Assembly (NCBI GenBank): GCA_023427285.1
Contig: JAEZBH010000079.1
Coordinates: forward strand, 1-5,441
Origin: Pseudomonadota bacterium
GTDB taxonomy: Bacteria; Pseudomonadota; Alphaproteobacteria; Sphingomonadales; Sphingomonadaceae
Direction: 5' to 3'
DNA: 5,441 nucleotides
Below are positions 1 through 3,351 of this stretch, one piece after another (position 1 is the stretch's first letter; every line of letters begins with the position of its first letter). A program made the translations under genes and the position numbers. The notes under the pieces are model-generated. The model saw only the letters and a list, made by a program, of their open reading frames with translations. It did not search any database and was not told the DNA's origin.

Positions 1-243
1 GGCGTTGGCGGTGTTCAGAAAATTCAGAACATGTTCTTCCAAAATGTGCCTGTTGCGATCGGGCAGCAGTCCGCCACAGTCTCCCGCATCGACTATCGAC
101 CGGGCGGCTCCGGCGATGATGAGCGGCCTTACGGAATGCTCGGCATCGATGTGCTGAGCCGGTTCGAGAGCTTCGCCATCGATTATCAAAACATGGTGCT
201 GGAGGTCGGCAACCCCGTGGCCCCTCAAACCGCGAGCCGCTGA
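1..243 (+). CDS. Retropepsin-like aspartyl protease family protein, 3' end only
   Basis: The reading frame is open from the first base and ends at TGA 241-243, giving 80 visible residues. The segment GMLGIDVLSRF, followed by an F-x-IDY stretch and a short hydrophobic strand ending in VLEVG, matches the C-terminal part of bacterial retropepsin-like (gag-asp / Asp_protease_2) domains. There a G-(I/M)-LG-(M/I)-D-x-L loop and following strands close the single-domain protease fold. The catalytic D-T/S-G motif would lie upstream of the window and cannot be checked. Such proteins are usually periplasmic or membrane-anchored in proteobacteria. The Gly/Asp-rich insert around residues 34-41 (GGSGDDER) looks like a surface loop. 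The ATG at 31 is internal and not the true start. Identification rests on one motif region, so the family call is moderate and the substrate is unknown. Confidence 0.6.
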   Translation, partial: GVGGVQKIQNMFFQNVPVAIGQQSATVSRIDYRPGGSGDDERPYGMLGIDVLSRFESFAIDYQNMVLEVGNPVAPQTASR

Positions 244-278
244 GGTTCAGCGCCGCGCAGACTTCGTTCTGCCGACGA

Positions 279-284
279 TATAAT
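279..284 (+). promoter_or_regulatory. Candidate -10 box (TATAAT) for the NTF2-like protein gene
   Basis: A perfect TATAAT lies 36 bp after the stop of the protease gene and 119 bp before the ATG at 403. It is conspicuous in otherwise GC-rich DNA. No good TTGACA lies 16-18 bp upstream (the region reads CGCAGA/GCAGAC), so the promoter would be weak or activator-dependent. Transcription would start near 291 and give a leader of about 110 nt. A weak 5-bp hairpin (257-261 with 268-272) just upstream may be all that terminates the protease transcript. Confidence 0.4.
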
Positions 285-338
285 CTGTTTGGTCGCAGTT
301 CCGTCGCGTTGCGTTTTTCACTCCCGAAGGAACAGCCT

Positions 339-401
339 ATGCTGCATGGGTGCGGCGCGTCTGGCCCATGTGCGCCGCAGCTGTTTTCAGGGGGAGGATG
401 A
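339..401 (+). CDS. Possible 20-codon leader peptide (uORF)
   Basis: A short frame runs from ATG 339 to TGA 399-401 and stops one base before the ATG at 403 of the next gene. It has its own Shine-Dalgarno-like GAAGGA (326-331) with 7 nt spacing, about as good as a normal gene start. The peptide begins MLHGCGASG, contains two cysteines (5 and 11) and ends in a Gly run. That Gly run is encoded by the GGGGGAGGA that also serves as the ribosome binding site of the downstream gene. The geometry would allow translational coupling or leader-peptide control. The product resembles no known leader peptide, and a frame this short can arise by chance, so the call is tentative. Confidence 0.25.
   Translation: MLHGCGASGPCAPQLFSGGG
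345..379 (+). promoter_or_regulatory. Interleaved alternative hairpins in the leader
   Basis: TGCGGCGC (351-358) is perfectly complementary to GCGCCGCA (372-379), and CATGGG (345-350) to CCCATG (365-370). The two stems interleave. With connecting loops of 0 and 1 nt they can hardly form together as a pseudoknot, so they look mutually exclusive. The 8-bp GC stem is followed by GCTGTTTT (380-387), a weak U-tract, and then by the ribosome binding site at 390-397. This resembles a terminator or sequestering hairpin with a competing upstream pairing. It is seen only as base complementarity; regulation is an inference. Confidence 0.35.
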
Positions 402-402
402 A

Positions 403-870
403 ATGACGCTCAAGACAACGCTTTTTGCAACCTTTGCCGGGCTTATGGCGCTGGCGGGGCCTGCTGGCGCGCATGAGCTGCAAGGGGTTGATCCGCAAAC
501 TGTCTCGGCCATCGAGGCGGCGGCCTATGACTATGTGGATGGCCAATTGGAAGGCGATGCGGCGCGGGTGGCGCGTTCGGTTCACCCGGATCTGGCCAAG
601 CGTTCAGCACGGCCGGGCGGGGCAGGGGCTGACGAGGTTTACCCGCTGCGTCGCATGTCGCGCGATGAGCTGCTTGATCTCACCCGCAAGGGCGCTCTCA
701 AAACGCCCAAAGAACTGTGGTCGCGTTCGGTCAAGGTGCTGGACGTGTACGGCGGGGCGGCGGTTGCACGGGTGGAGACGCCGTGGTTTGTCGATTACTT
801 CCACCTTGCGCGCTATGGCGATCGCTGGATGATCGTCAACGCCCTGTGGGCTCCCAAGCCGCGCCAATAG
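403..870 (+). CDS. Secreted NTF2-like (putative lumazine-binding family) protein
   Basis: The protein has 155 residues. ATG 403 is chosen because a strong GGGGGAGG (390-397) precedes it at 5 nt and because it opens directly into a signal peptide: TLK, a hydrophobic stretch at about residues 5-20, and an A-G-A cleavage site near residues 21-23. A frame extending upstream to 289 has no ribosome binding site and non-protein-like composition. The mature part (about 30-152) has the layout of the putative lumazine-binding / SnoaL-like cone fold. An N-terminal helix carries YDYVDGQLEGDAARVARSVH followed by PDLAKR. Next comes a middle MSRDELLDLTRKG, then strands RSVKVLDVYGGAAVARVE and WFVDYFHLARYGDRWMIVNALW. 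Members of this family generally have no proven catalytic role, and the 'lumazine-binding' name is by homology only. The likely location is the periplasm. No operon partner is visible: the gene stands alone and converges on a tRNA. The family call is good; the function is unknown. Confidence 0.85.
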   Translation: MTLKTTLFATFAGLMALAGPAGAHELQGVDPQTVSAIEAAAYDYVDGQLEGDAARVARSVHPDLAKRSARPGGAGADEVYPLRRMSRDELLDLTRKGALKTPKELWSRSVKVLDVYGGAAVARVETPWFVDYFHLARYGDRWMIVNALWAPKPRQ

Positions 871-877
871 CGCGGCT
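857..877. terminator. Hairpin over the stop codon, probable bidirectional terminator
   Basis: AGCCGCGC (857-864) and GCGCGGCT (870-877) form a perfect 8-bp stem with a 5-nt loop (865-869). The structure spans the TAG stop (868-870) of the NTF2-like gene and sits 21 bp from the 3' end of the convergent tRNA. Neither strand has a real T-run after the stem, so it is a weak intrinsic terminator at best, though its position between converging genes fits that role. Confidence 0.4.
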
Positions 878-898
878 CAACTCATATGTAAGGGATGT

Positions 899-975
899 TG
901 GCGCGCCCTACTGGATTCGAACCAGTGACCCACAGCTTAGAAGGCTGTTGCTCTATCCTGCTGAGCTAAGGGCGC
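899..975 (-). tRNA. tRNA-Arg, anticodon UCU
   Basis: On the minus strand a full cloverleaf can be drawn. The acceptor stem is GCGCCCT (975-969) paired with AGGGCGC (909-903). The D stem is GCTC/GAGC with a 9-nt loop. The anticodon stem is ACAGC/GCTGT around the loop CTTCTAA, with anticodon TCT at 941-939. The variable loop is GGGTC. The T stem is ACTGG/CCAGT around TTCGAAT. The discriminator is G at 902, and the CCA end is encoded at 901-899. All stems are perfect. Anticodon UCU reads AGA/AGG arginine codons, which are rare in GC-rich genomes like this one. The length is 77 nt including CCA. The gene converges on the NTF2-like protein gene. tRNA-Arg genes are frequent phage and island integration sites, but no duplicated 3' end is visible here. 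Confidence 0.97.
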
Positions 976-1062
976 TCGCCACACATGCACCAGAACGTTT
1001 TGCTCGCCGCAAGGGCGGGAGAAGCAGGCTCTGAACCCGGAACGGCTCGTTCCGTACCGTCT

Positions 1063-1093
1063 GTTATCGCCATAAATCACCCGTCAGTGTCAA
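1063..1093 (-). promoter_or_regulatory. Candidate promoter for tRNA-Arg
   Basis: On the minus strand a perfect TTGACA (1093-1088) is followed after 19 nt by GATAAC (1068-1063), a 4/6 match to TATAAT. The spacing is longer than ideal. It points toward the tRNA, whose 5' end is 88 bp beyond the -10 element, and no other gene lies between. A perfect 7-bp inverted repeat, CGGAACG-GCT-CGTTCCG (1038-1054), falls just after the expected start of transcription and could be a processing or pausing structure in the pre-tRNA leader. Visible evidence is limited to these matches. Confidence 0.4.
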
Positions 1094-1096
1094 TGC

Positions 1097-1122
1097 CAAA
1101 TCCGGGGCAAATCCGGGGCAAA
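1097..1122. repeat. Tandem 11-bp direct repeat (CAAATCCGGGG)
   Basis: Two identical CAAATCCGGGG units (1097-1107, 1108-1118) and the first 4 bases of a third (1119-1122) give 26 bp of perfect 11-bp periodicity. A degraded third unit, CAAAATAGGG, continues to 1128, and a separate CAAATCCGG lies at 1169-1177. One repeat per helical turn would present the same face to a protein. The repeat abuts the TTGACA at 1088-1093 and lies in the gene-free stretch 976-1192, upstream of the tRNA and downstream of thpR. It resembles arm-type repeats near tyrosine integrases or a regulator binding array, but neither partner gene is present. Confidence 0.6.
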
Positions 1123-1139
1123 ATAGGGCAGGGGCGAGG

Positions 1140-1168
1140 AAAACCGCCCCGATATGGCAGGTCGGGGC
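1140..1168 (-). terminator. Probable intrinsic terminator of thpR
   Basis: Reading the minus strand, GCCCCGA (1168-1162) pairs perfectly with TCGGGGC (1152-1146) across a 9-nt loop. GGTTTTCC follows, with its T-run at 1143-1140. It begins 25 bp after the thpR stop codon and points the right way. The T-run is short but unusual for this GC-rich region. Confidence 0.55.
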
Positions 1169-1192
1169 CAAATCCGGCGCGCATTTTCCCGT

Positions 1193-1774
1193 TTACACCT
1201 CGTTATCGGCCCAAAAGTCGCCCGCTCCGGCAAGCAAGCCGTTATCGCCCAAGGGGTAGCGCTCCAGAATGGTATAGCTTGCGCCCTCCTGGGTCAGGCG
1301 GCTTTCGTAGAGGCAGAAATCGGCAACGGTGAAGGGCGGGCTCGTAACCCCGCCCGCGTTTTCCAGAAAGCCCTTCAGCGAGCCGATGCGCGCCCCCAGC
1401 CGGGCGATGGTGATGTGCGGCTTGTACTGCCGCTTCTCCGGCTCCAGCCCCACGCGGGCAAGGCACTGGTCCACCTTGTTGTGCAGCGCCTTGACCGGCT
1501 CTTCGGGCGTTACGCCCACCCACAGCGTATCGGGTCGGCCCTGCTTGCCGAACACGTCAGCGCCGGTCAGCGCCATGGTCACTTCCGGGTGATGCACGCC
1601 CGACAGGGCCGCCGCCACGTCGGCAGCGGTGTGCCGGTCCACCTCGCCAATGAACCGCAGGGTCAGGTGCAGCTGGTCTTCCCGCTGCCAGCGGGCGCCG
1701 GAGATGCCGCCCATGGCGGCAAGCAGCAAATCCTTGATGGGGCGGGGAGGGTCAATGCCGACGAACAGGCGCAT
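1193..1774 (-). CDS. thpR: RNA 2',3'-cyclic phosphodiesterase (ThpR / LigT family)
   Basis: The protein has 193 residues, a normal length for this family of the 2H phosphoesterase superfamily. These cytoplasmic enzymes open 2',3'-cyclic phosphate ends of RNA; in vitro some members ligate tRNA halves through 2'-5' bonds. It starts MRLFVGIDPP, the typical first strand. It carries both catalytic H-x-T motifs, HLT at residues 36-38 (in HLTLRFIGEV) and HIT at 120-122 (in KPHITIARLG). The second strand block near residues 152-160 ends in FCLYESRL, as expected. The start at 1774 is supported by GGGAG (1788-1784) with a 9-nt spacer. The next gene upstream on the same strand, the esterase, is 117 bp away, so thpR may be read either from that transcript or from its own promoter. 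Nothing looks truncated. The biological substrate in bacteria is not well known. Confidence 0.95.
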   Translation of the reverse strand: MRLFVGIDPPRPIKDLLLAAMGGISGARWQREDQLHLTLRFIGEVDRHTAADVAAALSGVHHPEVTMALTGADVFGKQGRPDTLWVGVTPEEPVKALHNKVDQCLARVGLEPEKRQYKPHITIARLGARIGSLKGFLENAGGVTSPPFTVADFCLYESRLTQEGASYTILERYPLGDNGLLAGAGDFWADNEV

Positions 1775-1795
1775 AAAGCAGCACTCCCGACTGGT

Positions 1796-1809
1796 GGCGC
1801 GGCCGCGCC
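1796..1809. repeat. 14-bp perfect palindrome in the thpR leader
   Basis: GGCGCGGCCGCGCC reads the same on both strands. It lies 8 bp upstream of the thpR Shine-Dalgarno sequence. In RNA it could form a 5-bp stem with a 4-nt loop close to the ribosome binding site; as DNA it is a possible operator. In GC-rich DNA such palindromes also arise by chance. Confidence 0.35.
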
Positions 1810-1837
1810 TGGCGTCTGCCGCACGGAGACACCCCCC

Positions 1838-1877
1838 ATCACGCCGGTATGAGCCGCGGAAGTCAACCCTCTGAGGG
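1838..1877 (-). promoter_or_regulatory. Candidate thpR promoter with adjacent dyad
   Basis: On the minus strand TTGACT (1866-1861) lies 17 bp before a poor -10 (CGTGAT, 1843-1838), giving a start of transcription about 60 bp upstream of thpR. Abutting the -35 is CCCTC-T-GAGGG (1867-1877), an 11-bp dyad. A further CCCTC copy sits at 1888-1892, at the end of the esterase gene. The layout suggests an operator next to a -35, but the -10 is weak and the dyad may instead contribute to ending esterase transcription (GAGGG/CCCTC pairing). Confidence 0.3.
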
Positions 1878-1891
1878 GCGAAGTTTTCCCT

Positions 1892-2599
1892 CTATCGCGT
1901 CACGACCCTGGAGCCGCTGCCCTGCAAGGCGCGGCTGACAGGGGGCGTAATGCGCTTGACGATCTGGGCAACGCCGTCCTTGTTCGGGTGGATGCCGTCG
2001 CGCTGGTTCAGCTTGGGATTGCCCGCCACGCCTTCCAGAAAGAAGGGGTAGAGCGGCACGCCGTGTTTCTTGGCCATGTCGGGGTAAATGGCATCGAACT
2101 GCTTGTAATAGGCTGCGCCAAGGGCGCGCGGCGCGTACATGCCCGCCAGCAGCACGTTGAGGTTGCGCTTCTTCAGCTCGCCCAGCATGGCGTCCATGTT
2201 CTCGCGGGTGATCTTGGGGTCGATGCCGCGCAGGGCATCGTTCGCGCCTAATTCCAGAATGACCAGATCAGGCTTTTCCTTCATCGAGGAGAGCACCCAG
2301 CCAAGGCGGCTCCTCCCGCCGCTGGAGGTATCGCCCGAAACGCCGGCGTTGTGGACGCGCACGTTCAGTCCTTGCGCCTTCAGCCGGTCCTCAAGCTGGC
2401 GGGTGAACCCTTCGTTGGCGGGCAGGCCGTAACCGGCGGTCAGGCTGTCGCCAAAGGCGAGGATGACATGCGCCGGAGCCTTGGCCGGGGTCTTGGCCGG
2501 TGCCGAAGCTGCGTGGCCGGGAGCGCCTGCGCTCATGAGTGCTGCTCCAAGGACAAGCGGAGCCAGCATTTTCTTGAACAGGGCGTATCCCATGACCAT
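1892..2599 (-). CDS. tesA: Periplasmic GDSL arylesterase / thioesterase I (TesA type)
   Basis: The protein has 235 residues and is an SGNH/GDSL hydrolase, related to E. coli TesA (thioesterase I / protease I / lysophospholipase L1). It hydrolyses esters or thioesters of hydrophobic acyl or aryl groups. The signal peptide covers about residues 1-30 (KK at 9-10, hydrophobic core, G-H-A cleavage site), placing it in the periplasm. An Ala/Pro/Lys linker (31-43) follows. Block I is GDSL at 50-53 with nucleophile Ser52, block II holds Gly89 in AGVSGDTS, block III is GAND with Asn120, and block V is DGIHP with Asp201 and His204. The catalytic set is therefore complete. ATG 2599 is preferred because AGAGGA precedes it by about 10 nt; a TTG at 2635 would extend the protein by 12 residues ahead of the signal peptide. 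It is divergent from the ABC ATPase with 35 bp between start codons, the arrangement seen for tesA/ybbA in E. coli. True substrates are not predictable from sequence. Confidence 0.93.
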   Translation of the reverse strand: MVMGYALFKKMLAPLVLGAALMSAGAPGHAASAPAKTPAKAPAHVILAFGDSLTAGYGLPANEGFTRQLEDRLKAQGLNVRVHNAGVSGDTSSGGRSRLGWVLSSMKEKPDLVILELGANDALRGIDPKITRENMDAMLGELKKRNLNVLLAGMYAPRALGAAYYKQFDAIYPDMAKKHGVPLYPFFLEGVAGNPKLNQRDGIHPNKDGVAQIVKRITPPVSRALQGSGSRVVTR

Positions 2600-2634
2600 A
2601 GTTACGTTTTCCTCTTGCGGACTTTGGATATACA
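2600..2634. promoter_or_regulatory. Very short divergent intergenic region between tesA and ybbA
   Basis: These 35 bp hold both ribosome binding regions: AGAGGA for tesA (minus, 2615-2610) and a weak TTGGA for the ATPase (plus, 2624-2628, 6 nt before its ATG). They also hold the AT-rich GGATATACAATG. On the minus strand TATATC (2632-2627) could be a -10 for tesA with a leader of about 20 nt. On the plus strand TATACA (2629-2634) abuts the ATPase ATG and would start transcription inside the gene, so the ATPase promoter more likely lies within tesA. No good -35 is visible on either strand. Confidence 0.35.
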
Positions 2635-3345
2635 ATGGTCGTTACTTCGCCTGCCATCAAGCTTCAGTCGGTCCAATTGAGCCTTTCCAGCGGTGCAGGC
2701 AGCGTGACTATTCTGCGCGGTATCGACCTCACGGTACATGACGGCGAGACCGTCGCCATTCTCGGCCCCTCGGGCTCGGGCAAGTCTTCGCTGATGGCGA
2801 TCATGTCGGGGCTGGAGCGGGCCACATCTGGCACGGTTGAAATTGCGGGCGAGAACTTCTCGGCGCTGAACGAGGACGGGCTGGCGCGGGCGCGGCGCGG
2901 GAAGATCGGCGTCGTGTTGCAGGCCTTCCACCTTATCCCGACCATGACCGCGCTTGAAAACGTGGCAACGCCCCTGGAGCTGGCGGGCATTCCCGATGCC
3001 TTTGCCAAGGCTGCAAAGGAGCTGGAGAGCGTCGGCCTTGCCCATCGGCTGGATCATTACCCCTCCCAGCTTTCGGGCGGCGAGCAGCAGCGCGTGGCGC
3101 TGGCCCGCGCCGTTGGGCCCCGGCCCCGCCTTCTGTTCGCGGACGAGCCCACCGGCAACCTCGACGGTGCAACCGGCGCACAGATCATCGAGCTGATGTT
3201 CCGCATGCAGGCAGAGCAGGGGACAACCTTCATCCTCATCACCCATGATCGCGACCTTGCCCGCCGCTGCAACCGCGTGATCGAGATGCGCGACGGGCAG
3301 ATCGTGGCCGATCATCCCTCCACCCACCTCTCGGCGGCGGAGTAA
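2635..3345 (+). CDS. ybbA: ABC transporter ATP-binding protein, YbbA / LolD-MacB family
   Basis: The 236-residue ATPase is of the type VII (MacB/LolD/FtsE-like) ABC group and sits on the cytoplasmic face, where it powers the FtsX-type permease encoded next. All nucleotide-binding motifs are intact: Walker A GPSGSGKS (44-51), Q-loop Gln96 (VLQAFHLIPTMTALENV, typical of this subfamily), signature LSGGEQQR (146-153), Walker B LLFADE with catalytic Glu171, D-loop GNLD (174-177) and switch His204. The ATG at 2635 is supported by a weak TTGGA and by the normal family N-terminus (IKLQSVQLSL, then a ILRGIDL block). Its stop codon lies 6 bp before the permease start, so the two are surely one operon. 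Divergence from a secreted TesA-type esterase marks it as YbbA rather than LolD or FtsE. The system handles substrates in or on the membrane rather than classic import; the actual cargo is uncertain. Confidence 0.95.
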   Translation: MVVTSPAIKLQSVQLSLSSGAGSVTILRGIDLTVHDGETVAILGPSGSGKSSLMAIMSGLERATSGTVEIAGENFSALNEDGLARARRGKIGVVLQAFHLIPTMTALENVATPLELAGIPDAFAKAAKELESVGLAHRLDHYPSQLSGGEQQRVALARAVGPRPRLLFADEPTGNLDGATGAQIIELMFRMQAEQGTTFILITHDRDLARRCNRVIEMRDGQIVADHPSTHLSAAE

Positions 3346-3351
3346 ACCGCG

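Noticed and set aside
345..379. H-type pseudoknot built from both interleaved stems
   Set aside because: Connecting loops of 0 and 1 nt are too short to cross stems of 8 and 6 bp, so alternative hairpins are more likely than a full pseudoknot.
289..402. N-terminal extension of the NTF2-like protein back to a TTG at 289
   Set aside because: No ribosome binding site, Cys/Arg-rich non-protein-like sequence, and it would bury the clear signal peptide that begins at 403.
899..975. tRNA-Arg as a current genomic island attachment site
   Set aside because: No integrase and no duplicate of the tRNA 3' end elsewhere in the window; ordinary conserved genes follow on both sides.
1154..1852. Plus-strand open frame of 232 codons opposite thpR
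   Set aside because: It is a shadow of thpR, whose two H-x-T motifs and normal length make the minus strand the real one; the plus-strand product has no domain-like features.
2600..2635. TTG at 2635 as the esterase start, overlapping the ATPase ATG by one base
   Set aside because: It would place 12 polar residues before the signal peptide, and the AGAGGA ribosome site serves the ATG at 2599 instead.
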